Of a stretch of 59,391 nucleotides of DNA, positions 52,065 to 59,391 are shown piece after piece (position 1 is the first letter of the stretch; every line of letters begins with the position of its first letter). The position numbers and the translations under genes are program-made. The stretch is from the NCBI GenBank assembly GCA_012519745.1, contig JAAYPO010000115.1, positions 1-59,391 on the forward strand, read 5' to 3'. This stretch comes from Clostridiaceae bacterium (lineage in GTDB: Bacteria; Bacillota; Clostridia; Acetivibrionales; DTU013). The notes below the pieces were generated by a model. That model did no database searches. It worked only from the letters and a program-made list of their open reading frames with translations, and was not told the DNA's origin.

Positions 52065-52398
52065 GGTCACATATTTTTGTACAAACAAAAGCATATCTAT
52101 ATATTCTTTTTGCTTCGGAGGCTAGATTATTGGCAGGCATATATCCAATAATTTTCTAACTGTCGTACCAGGAACAAAAACAGGAATTTCATTAATCTCA
52201 ATTCCATATACAAGAAAATAATGGGAAATAAAGGTAGAAATATGTTGTATATTGAATTACCCATAATGTAAAGCATTTTATTTTGTGGGTATATTTTTCT
52301 GCGCGGAAGATGTGACAGCCATTGCAGGCCTTCCGGTGTCAGAGAGCATGTGTATGTGATAGAAGGAATAACGATGCAGATGGAAAGATGAGGTGTGT
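52065..52398 (+). other. Spacer before YesN-type regulator gene
   Basis: 334 bases, AT-rich in the first two thirds, with no ORF of credible composition. GAGG at 52390-52393 is the regulator's ribosome binding site. A promoter is expected here, but no single one stands out. Confidence 0.4.
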
Positions 52399-54036
52399 AT
52401 GTACAGACTGCTTATTGCTGACGACGAACAGATCGTCCTGGACTCGATCAGGTTCATAGTGGAGAAAAACTTTACTGATGTGATCATCGTCGGAACAGCA
52501 AGATCTGGCCGTGAAGCGATAGAGAAGGCGGAAAACCTGAAGCCCGACATTGTTTTCATGGACATAATGATGCCCGGGATCAACGGCATCGAGGCGATAA
52601 AAGAGATTAGGACCAGACAGAGCAATGTCACATTTGTTATCCTGACAGCATATGATCAGTTCGATTTCGCCAAGGAAGCTGTGGAACTGGAGGTCATGGA
52701 ATACCTGCTGAAGCCTGTGAGCCAGAACAAGATAGTAATGACGCTGAAAAAATCTGTTGAGGCCATAAACAGGGAGAGGGACAAATGGAAACGAGAGCTG
52801 GAGCTTAAAGAAAGGCTGGAGAGTGTATTGCCCATTGTTGAAAATGGATTTATCTACTCAATGCTGTTTTTTGATGACTTCAGCAAGGAGTTTGGAGTAT
52901 ATAAGGACATCTTTGAGCTGAATGAGGAGAATGGGTATGTGGTTACGGTCAAATTCACAGATGGGAAAGGAGAGGGCAGTACCGGGAACCAGACAAGTCT
53001 CAGAGACAGAAGCCAGACCCTTTATCCCTATATGAGAGAGTCCTTCAAGCGAAAGTGCAAATGTCTTGTAGGACCCTTGATGCTGGATAGGTTTTTTGTA
53101 TATATCCCGGCACACCCAAAGGGCGATGAGCAAACTATGAAGCTGGAAGCCATAGCCATAGCGGAGTATGTTTACAGCTCGCCGGCCGAAAGAGGAAGGA
53201 TGGATGCCGCCATAGGGATCGGAAGGGTATACCCCGCCCTGGAGAACATCTCCAGGTCTTATGAGGAATCCATCAGGGCAGCCAGATTTCTGGCCGACAG
53301 CGGTATAATGCATATAATGGATGTCCCTGCTGATGCAGGTGCCGCATCAGAATATCCTTTGGCAAAGGAAAAGCTGCTGCTGGAAAAGGCGGCCTCGGGA
53401 GATACGGAAGCGTGCCTGCAAGTATTCGACCAGATCTATGACTGGCTGCTGAATGAGTACACTTCCAGCCTTTACAGTATCAAGAAGAGGCTGTTGGAGC
53501 TGATGGTCATGATACACCGCATAGGGATAAATTACAAGATCAGGAATGATGGATATTTCAAGATAGATGACTATGTGGAGGACCTGCTGAGCATAGAAGA
53601 CCCTGTAGAGCTCAAGGTGTGGTGCAGGGAAAGGATCGAGCATGTTTCACAGGGAATAGACAACATGATGGGAAAAAGGGTCAACAGCCTTATTCTCAAA
53701 GCGGTCAACTATATCAAGGAAAACTATAGAAATGAAATCGCCCTTGAGGATATTTCCAGAGAAGTCAATATCAGCCCTCATTACTTCAGCAAGCTCTTCA
53801 AGGAGCAGGTGGGTGAAAACTATATCGATTACATCACCTCTCTGAGGATCCAAAAGGCAAAGGAGCTTCTTGTGGAAAACCGGCTCAGCATCAAGGAGAT
53901 CTGTTTTGATATAGGCTATGCCGACCCCAACTATTTCAGCAGGCTGTTCAAAAAAATTGCCGGAGTCACTCCCACGGAATACAAGGAGGCAGCCTGCTCC
54001 GGTGAGATGACTGTATTTGCAAGACACTGCTATTAG
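52399..54036 (+). CDS. YesN-type AraC-family response regulator
   Basis: 545 residues from ATG 52399 (GTG 52393 also in frame). Receiver domain (1-120; LLIADDEQ, Asp55 in IVFMDIMMPG, Lys in YLLKPVS), a 300-residue middle region of the type found in YesN proteins, and two AraC helix-turn-helix motifs at the end (about 440-540; LEDISREVNISPHYFSKLFKEQ, IKEICFDIGYADPNYFSRLFKK). Such regulators normally pair with a YesM-type membrane kinase and control sugar uptake or degradation genes. No kinase is encoded beside it here. The secreted GH3 gene downstream is a possible target. Confidence 0.9.
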   Translation: MYRLLIADDEQIVLDSIRFIVEKNFTDVIIVGTARSGREAIEKAENLKPDIVFMDIMMPGINGIEAIKEIRTRQSNVTFVILTAYDQFDFAKEAVELEVMEYLLKPVSQNKIVMTLKKSVEAINRERDKWKRELELKERLESVLPIVENGFIYSMLFFDDFSKEFGVYKDIFELNEENGYVVTVKFTDGKGEGSTGNQTSLRDRSQTLYPYMRESFKRKCKCLVGPLMLDRFFVYIPAHPKGDEQTMKLEAIAIAEYVYSSPAERGRMDAAIGIGRVYPALENISRSYEESIRAARFLADSGIMHIMDVPADAGAASEYPLAKEKLLLEKAASGDTEACLQVFDQIYDWLLNEYTSSLYSIKKRLLELMVMIHRIGINYKIRNDGYFKIDDYVEDLLSIEDPVELKVWCRERIEHVSQGIDNMMGKRVNSLILKAVNYIKENYRNEIALEDISREVNISPHYFSKLFKEQVGENYIDYITSLRIQKAKELLVENRLSIKEICFDIGYADPNYFSRLFKKIAGVTPTEYKEAACSGEMTVFARHCY

Positions 54037-54057
54037 CAGGAGGGGAGAGGTGCCGCT

Positions 54058-55422
54058 ATGATTCGTAAAAGGAATTTGCTGAATAAAAAAGTATTTGTGA
54101 TCATTGTATTGCTGTTTGTATCCATTATCTCGAGCTGCGGCTTTGCCAATGCCGGCAGGATGCTTTCGTCGGGAGGATCTCATGGGGCTGCAGCTGATGC
54201 ATCAGGTGCGGGTCCGGCAAAACAGTCCGGGGGAGTATCGGAGGGCTACCGTGCCGTGTGTTATGACGGCGCTGTCTTCATGGCTGTGGGATCAAATGGC
54301 AGGATCGACAGGATAATGCCCGACAAGACTGTGATCAGCTCTCCCGCTGTCACAAAAGCCTGTCTGAACGGCGCAGCATCCATGGACGGCATCGATGTAG
54401 CTGTGGGGGATGGCGGTGTCATACTCGCTGCAAAGGACGGCGGAGATTTCAGGAAGGTAAAAAGCGGTACCGGCAGATCCCTCTACAGCGTGGCTGCATT
54501 CAACGGTACATTCTGGGCCGCCGGTGCCGGCGGTACCCTTCTTTATTCTTCTGACGGCGAGCATTGGAAATCGATGAAGACCGGGATAAAAAAATCCATC
54601 CTTTCCATCGCGGCAAATGAAAATATGTGCATGGCCATTGCCGGTGAAGGGCTGATACTGATGTCTGCGGATGGAAAGGAGTGGGATGTGCTGGACTACA
54701 ACACATTTTACAAGGGGTATACGGAACCGTGCTTTTTCCGAAGCGTCAGCGCCTGCGGAGATACCTTCTTTATAACAGGCAGATATCAGAACTATCCGCA
54801 AACACCTGCCATTCTTTCCAGTGAAACAGGAGAGATCTGGAGGGAACACATTTTTAACAGGATCAACGAAGAACCCGCTGCAGAGTACTATCCGCTTGAG
54901 GTCAATGCGGTGGCTGTAGACTGGGATCAGCTGGTTGCGGCATGCAACGGAGGCAAGCTGCTGACTGTGACAGAATGCATCACATGCAACAGGCTGGATG
55001 TCCTGTGCGAAGAAAACATCAACGGCCTTGTATCGGCAGATGGTTTGCTGGCTCTTGTGGGAGACGGCTTTTGGTATGACATACGCAAAAGCGATGCCTT
55101 CAGGCAATACAGCATTTCTGCCCAACAGGCACTGATGGACTATAAAAATGGAGCTTTTATCGTAGATGTTCGTAATGATGATGAGTATGATCGGCTGCAT
55201 ATCGCGGGGAGTATCCATATCCCGGTCGATGAACTGGAATCAAGACTGGAAAATACGATCCCATATAAAGACAGGAAGGTCATATTTTACTGTCAAAAGG
55301 GAGTCAGAGCGCAAATTGCCCTGGAAAAGGCTTTGCTCATGGGATACAGTAAAGTATACAACCTTGGCGGCATAAGCGATTGGCCTTATGATACCATAGC
55401 AGGCGATGCCGATGCACATTGA
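54058..55422 (+). CDS. Lipoprotein with beta-propeller-like repeats and C-terminal rhodanese domain
   Basis: 454 residues. Lipoprotein signal (lipobox ISSC near residue 27). Residues about 60-340 hold repeated blades with W and SxDGxxW motifs (LLYSSDGEHWKSMKTG, LMSADGKEWDVLD), like photosystem-stability-factor/sortilin-type propellers. Residues about 350-450 are a rhodanese domain (IVDVRNDDEYDRLHIAGSIH; catalytic loop Cys412 in IFYCQKGVRA). A sulfurtransferase-type cysteine on the outer cell face of an anaerobe is unusual. It starts 21 bases after the YesN gene, so it is probably co-transcribed. The role of the pairing is unknown. Confidence 0.8.
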   Translation: MIRKRNLLNKKVFVIIVLLFVSIISSCGFANAGRMLSSGGSHGAAADASGAGPAKQSGGVSEGYRAVCYDGAVFMAVGSNGRIDRIMPDKTVISSPAVTKACLNGAASMDGIDVAVGDGGVILAAKDGGDFRKVKSGTGRSLYSVAAFNGTFWAAGAGGTLLYSSDGEHWKSMKTGIKKSILSIAANENMCMAIAGEGLILMSADGKEWDVLDYNTFYKGYTEPCFFRSVSACGDTFFITGRYQNYPQTPAILSSETGEIWREHIFNRINEEPAAEYYPLEVNAVAVDWDQLVAACNGGKLLTVTECITCNRLDVLCEENINGLVSADGLLALVGDGFWYDIRKSDAFRQYSISAQQALMDYKNGAFIVDVRNDDEYDRLHIAGSIHIPVDELESRLENTIPYKDRKVIFYCQKGVRAQIALEKALLMGYSKVYNLGGISDWPYDTIAGDADAH

Positions 55423-55837
55423 AATTGATTTGGATTCATCCAAATCGCTCCGGCAGCTCCATGTAGTAAACATAAAAAAAAACAAAATATGTCTGCCCAC
55501 AGACATGGGGCAGCTGCCGCATCGGCTCTGCCTCATTTCTTTCAGCATTAATTTGTACATAACAAAGTGCTTCTTGTACTAATTAAATTTATCTGACAGG
55601 TAAATAAGAAAGAACATAATAATTTTCGCTAGTGAAATGATCGACAGTTCATATTATACTATACTTGATACAGAATGTAAAATTTTAACACAATTAGCAG
55701 AAAGATGCACAGGGTATCCGAAATCACAACCCATGCCAAACTCAGGTTACTATTTTTCACAGCTGTTTTCATCTGATGACGATGGAATAAGCCGTGTGAA
55801 ATTAGTGATAAAAAACTATTTAGCAGGAGGTAGAAAA
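55423..55837 (+). other. Spacer with hairpins before GH3 gene
   Basis: 415 bases without a supported gene. GATTTGGA/TCCAAATC (55427-55446) is a perfect 8-base stem right after the lipoprotein stop, and GTCTG/CAGAC with GGCAG/CTGCC-type pairing follows (about 55490-55535), without T-tails. TATACT-like hexamers near 55657-55664 may be the GH3 promoter; a single ACAGTTCAT at 55644 fits a LytTR box but has no partner. Confidence 0.4.
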
Positions 55838-58800
55838 ATGCAAAAGAGACGTGTAATATCGCTGATCCTCACAATCCTACTTTGTATCGGCATGCTCCCG
55901 GCGATGTCTATGACCGCATTCGCTGAGGAAACGGAACCGATTCCCATCTATATGGACCCCAGCTATACCTTTGCGGAAAGGGCAGCTGACCTTGTTGCCA
56001 GAATGTCGACCTCACAGAAGAGTTCGCAGGTGTACAGCCAGAATACGCCGGCTATCACTGCATCTCAGCTGGGCGGCGGCGCACTGAATGTACCGGCCAC
56101 AGCGGGGGTCCCAAGCTACACCTGGTGGCAGGAGGCCCTTCACGGGTATCTGAACGCACAAAATGCAAACTCATATCCACAGAACACATCCATTGGAAAC
56201 ACCTGGAACCCTGATCTTTACTATTCCGTGGCCACCGAGATCGCAAACGAGATACGTGAGCGGGCTCCCAAAAGTGCCACGGTTTCTACTGATGGCATGC
56301 AGAATGCGACAAACCTCAATTTCTACTCCCCGACAGTGAATATGCACCGTGACCCGCGCTGGGGCCGAAATGAGGAGTCCTACTCGGAGGATGTGTACCT
56401 CATGTCCAAAATGGGTACGGCTTTTGTCCAGGGCATGCAGGGCATGGATCAGGACGGCAATCTGCTGGATCCGGCAGGCCGCCGCAAGCTGAATCCGACT
56501 CTCAAGCACTATGTGGCAAACAACAGTGAACGCAACCGACTGGACGGAGGCGCTGATACTTCTTTGCGGGCACTGAGAGAATACTATGCCGCACCCTACC
56601 GCAATATCATTCGTGATGCGGATGTTTCATCCATCATGACGGCATACAGCACTCTGAACGGTGATCCCTGTACCTGGAGCAGTTACCTTATCGATACGCT
56701 GCTGCGCCAGGTCTACGGCTTTTCCGGGCATATGACGGGAGACTGTGACTCGGTTTCCACCATATCGAGACACAATTTCATCAACCCGTACACCGGCAAG
56801 GTGCTCACCATAGTTGAACAGTTTTCACAGGCCCTGGCACACGGCATGGACCTCCAGTGTAACGGTGGCCATGGCAGCGGTGCGAATACATATGCAAGCA
56901 ATATGGCAAGCATGATAGCACAGGCAGTTGAAACAGATAAAGGCAGATTCACGGAAAACCAGCTCGATATATCGCTCCATCGTCTGATGACGGCCCGTAT
57001 GCAGACCGGTGAATGGGACAGCGATAATATATTCACCACAGAGGCTGCCGCGCGTGTGGCGGAGCAGACCGGTTCCGTAGGCTGGCAGACACCTGAACGT
57101 CTGAAACTGATCGACGATGTGAACGCAGAAGCAGTCGTCATGCTGAAGAATGCAGTTCCCGACGGCTCCTCGGAAAAGATCCTGCCCCTTGCTGTCCCGG
57201 CTTCCGGAGACTATAAAGTGGTCATAGTCGGAGCCTGGCAGACAAATATGTATACAGGACTTTATTCCGGAGGACAGAGCAATAATACAAATCGTATAAA
57301 CATACAGGAGAGGATCGTAAGCAACATTAATGAGATAAACCCGGATGCGACCTTCACCTATCTCACAGGCTACGGCAATTCGACCTCATCCGCTTCCTAT
57401 ACCATCTCGGAAGAGGATCAGGCGACCATAGCCGCCGCTGATGCAGTTATAGTAGTTACAGGAACCGACGGCAACTACTCTAAAGAAGACGGAGACCGTA
57501 CTAGTATCGTTTTCTCAAACGGACAAGCCTCCCTGATATCCAATGTGGGAAAACTGAACCCCAGGACCATCGCAGTTATGGAGACCTGCGGACCGATGCA
57601 GGTGACCCAGTTTGAAGATGATGTGGCTGCTATTCTTTGGTCCAGCTTCCTGGGCAATCGCAAAGTCGGCTTTGGAGATGTCATTACGGGCAAGGTGAAC
57701 CCCTCCGGCAAGACCACCGATACCTGGTACCAGAATGTCAGTGATACCGGTGCATCTGATGTTCCAAGCATATATGATTACGACCTGATGTCATATGGTG
57801 ACAAGCAGGGACGTACCTACATGTACTTTACCGGCACGCCCTCCTATCCATTTGGTTACGGCCTCAGCTATACTGCATTTGAGTATTCCGGCCTGACCAT
57901 TAAAAAAGGAGATTCGGCCGCCGGTGAGTTTGATGCCAATGACACTGTGACGGTTTCCTTCGATGTTACGAACACCGGCAGCGTGAAAGGCAAAGAGGTG
58001 ACACAGCTCTATGCTGCCCAGCCTGACGCTCCGGCTGAGCTCAAGAGGCCGATCAAACGTCTTGTCGGCTTCGAGAAGATCGAGCTTGAACCGGGAGAGA
58101 CAAAGACTGTCACACTGGAAGTCAAGATCCCGGATCTGGCATTCTATGATGAGGCGACAGACAGGTATGTCGTCGATACAGGCGCATATGAGTTCCAGGT
58201 CGGCGGAAGCAGTGCAGATGTTCCCCTGACGGGCAGCATAAATGTTTCAGGCTCCCTGAACATAGTCCCTGCGGTCCTTACCGCAAAGCCCAGCCAGACC
58301 GATGACGATGCTATCGGCGTCGAAGAACGTCTGATATTTGACAAGGGCAAGATCGTCGAACCTAAGCTCACAGTGGCAATGAATGATGAAAGCCTCTGGG
58401 GCTATATCATCAAGCAGCAAAGCAGCCATGTGGTGAAAAAGACCAGCACGCCGTTCCCCGAAGGCATGAGCTTCACTTACTCCTCCAACCGTCCCTCCGT
58501 GGTATCGGTCACCGACGGCGTCATCAGGACGGAGAACCCCGGCGTCGCCACCATCACTGCAACAGCTGAATATAACGGCGTGTCCGTATCCACCGATTTT
58601 GTTGTATATGTGACAGCTTCAAACTACATCGATACCATCACTGTGGACGGCACACCCATCCCCGGCTTCCAGAAAAATGTAATGAACTATTCCATCGAAG
58701 TGCCTCGAGGCACAACGACGATCCCTGAGATAGTTCCGGTCAATACCAATGAGGATGTGGACGTGGCCTACACTCCGCTGACATCCATCCCAGGTGTGGC

Positions 58801-59391
58801 GACCATAGTTTCCACCAACAGGATCACCGGTGCTGTTTTGACATACCGGGTAGGTGTAGGATGGAAACCCGTGACTACTGACTTCAAGGAGGGGGAAGAA
58901 GCGGCGCTGGACAAGGGCTGGGTCTTCACGAACAAAAACGCTAATGCGGTGTTCGGGGAGGATGGCTTGACCATCACCACCGAAAGAGGTACCCTCACCA
59001 GTACGGAATACCCGTCGCAGAACGTATTCCTGCAGCCGGCTTTCGGAGACTGGGCCGCACAGACACATGTGCAGTATGACGTGACGCCCACTGCCAGCAA
59101 TCAGCAGGCAGGACTCATAGTATATGACGACAACAATAATTACATTCGCTTTGTATATGAACGCGCACCATCCACCAACACCAACAGGTTCCGTGTATAC
59201 AGCGCGTCCGGCGGAAGTGAGACGCAGGTAAATTCATTCAGCTCAGGTTCTCAGACCAGTGTATACCTGCAGATCGTAAAGGAAGGCGGGCTTTATACCT
59301 TCGGCTATTCGCTGGACGGTGATTCATGGACGACGTTTGGGTCAACAGTCACAGCCAATTATGCATACCCGCAGATAGGAGTGTATGCTGC
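55838..59391 (+). CDS. Secreted multidomain glycoside hydrolase family 3 (beta-xylosidase-like), 3' truncated by window
   Basis: At least 1184 residues; the frame is open to the window end. ATG 55838 follows AGGAGG by 7 bases. A signal peptide ends near residue 29 (MTAFAEE). GH3 N-terminal barrel: PSYTWWQEALHGYL, PRWGRNEESYSEDVYL, and nucleophile region MTGDCDSVS, where Asp302 aligns with the catalytic Asp. The WWQEALHG form is characteristic of xylan beta-xylosidase-type members. Then the GH3 C-terminal sandwich (VVTGTDGNYSKEDGDR), a fibronectin III-like domain (VTVSFDVTNTGSVKGKEVTQLY), a Big2-like domain (about 880-930), a cadherin-like segment, and a laminin-G/DUF1349-like domain. It probably trims xylan side chains or ends outside the cell, complementing the cytoplasmic GH120. 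Confidence 0.88.
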   Translation, partial: MQKRRVISLILTILLCIGMLPAMSMTAFAEETEPIPIYMDPSYTFAERAADLVARMSTSQKSSQVYSQNTPAITASQLGGGALNVPATAGVPSYTWWQEALHGYLNAQNANSYPQNTSIGNTWNPDLYYSVATEIANEIRERAPKSATVSTDGMQNATNLNFYSPTVNMHRDPRWGRNEESYSEDVYLMSKMGTAFVQGMQGMDQDGNLLDPAGRRKLNPTLKHYVANNSERNRLDGGADTSLRALREYYAAPYRNIIRDADVSSIMTAYSTLNGDPCTWSSYLIDTLLRQVYGFSGHMTGDCDSVSTISRHNFINPYTGKVLTIVEQFSQALAHGMDLQCNGGHGSGANTYASNMASMIAQAVETDKGRFTENQLDISLHRLMTARMQTGEWDSDNIFTTEAAARVAEQTGSVGWQTPERLKLIDDVNAEAVVMLKNAVPDGSSEKILPLAVPASGDYKVVIVGAWQTNMYTGLYSGGQSNNTNRINIQERIVSNINEINPDATFTYLTGYGNSTSSASYTISEEDQATIAAADAVIVVTGTDGNYSKEDGDRTSIVFSNGQASLISNVGKLNPRTIAVMETCGPMQVTQFEDDVAAILWSSFLGNRKVGFGDVITGKVNPSGKTTDTWYQNVSDTGASDVPSIYDYDLMSYGDKQGRTYMYFTGTPSYPFGYGLSYTAFEYSGLTIKKGDSAAGEFDANDTVTVSFDVTNTGSVKGKEVTQLYAAQPDAPAELKRPIKRLVGFEKIELEPGETKTVTLEVKIPDLAFYDEATDRYVVDTGAYEFQVGGSSADVPLTGSINVSGSLNIVPAVLTAKPSQTDDDAIGVEERLIFDKGKIVEPKLTVAMNDESLWGYIIKQQSSHVVKKTSTPFPEGMSFTYSSNRPSVVSVTDGVIRTENPGVATITATAEYNGVSVSTDFVVYVTASNYIDTITVDGTPIPGFQKNVMNYSIEVPRGTTTIPEIVPVNTNEDVDVAYTPLTSIPGVATIVSTNRITGAVLTYRVGVGWKPVTTDFKEGEEAALDKGWVFTNKNANAVFGEDGLTITTERGTLTSTEYPSQNVFLQPAFGDWAAQTHVQYDVTPTASNQQAGLIVYDDNNNYIRFVYERAPSTNTNRFRVYSASGGSETQVNSFSSGSQTSVYLQIVKEGGLYTFGYSLDGDSWTTFGSTVTANYAYPQIGVYA

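Noticed and set aside
55644-55652. Single LytTR box before the GH3 gene
   Set aside because: ACAGTTCAT fits the consensus, but no second box lies 21-23 bases away on either side.

Overview
The window reads as a piece of chromosome from an anaerobic, endospore-forming member of the Clostridia that lives on plant fibre. The evidence is a tricistronic germinant-receptor operon (gerA-gerC-gerB type), an oxygen-sensitive class III ribonucleotide reductase (nrdDG) behind a cobalamin riboswitch, S-layer-homology (SLH) surface proteins, strong AGGAGG-type ribosome binding sites, and xylan-related glycosidases (GH120 and GH3). There are no rRNA or tRNA genes, no phage genes and no CRISPR array. The species cannot be named from the sequence alone.

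Layout. 0.1-8.3 kb: a secreted SLH protein, then an LplA/LplB/YtcP-type sugar ABC transporter operon with two AAACGTTT-centred operator-like palindromes, convergent with a cytoplasmic GH120 beta-xylosidase. 8.4-12 kb: a 30-codon leader ORF beginning MDPEP, sitting in a foldable leader in front of the Mg2+ channel gene mgtE; then a divergent LysR regulator / YeiH-type exporter pair. 12-20 kb: a DUF1538 membrane protein, a tandem P-II-like protein, a hybrid histidine kinase whose frame is cut by one in-frame TAA before its second receiver and Hpt domains, and a REC-PAS-PAS-GGDEF(degenerate)-EAL protein, together looking like a phosphorelay ending in c-di-GMP hydrolysis. 20-25 kb: DUF2200 protein, GT2 glycosyltransferase with a folded leader, small unknowns, an orphan gene, a lipoprotein, and a decayed copy of the orphan gene's 3' end. 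25.3-27.6 kb: a second DUF1538 membrane protein followed by two separate P-II-like proteins, i.e. the same module as at 12-14.5 kb but with the P-II domains split.

27.9-39.6 kb: a 2985-residue SLH-anchored repeat protein, convergent with a LytTR response regulator / GHKL sensor kinase pair; direct repeats with LytTR-operator geometry sit upstream of the giant gene, and weaker ones beside the regulator. 39.7-44 kb: DUF2935 protein, cobalamin riboswitch, nrdD, nrdG. 44-48.5 kb: a MITE-like inverted repeat and the germinant-receptor operon (minus strand). 48.8-52 kb: a flavodoxin-domain protein, a DUF2383 four-helix protein, and an MFS efflux gene (minus strand) behind a 12-codon leader peptide with two mutually exclusive hairpins, then a TIGR04076 protein. 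52.4-59.4 kb: a YesN-type AraC response regulator, a beta-propeller/rhodanese lipoprotein, and a secreted multidomain GH3 enzyme that runs off the end of the window.

The most promising observations are: (1) the DPEP leader ORF and its three-way foldable RNA before mgtE; (2) the duplicated DUF1538 / P-II module in fused and split forms; (3) the leader-peptide attenuator of the MFS gene; (4) the LytTR-type repeats at the giant surface protein; (5) a family of dispersed palindromes sharing a TCAGGCTTG head. All functional statements are from motif recognition and reading by eye; no search or folding program was run.
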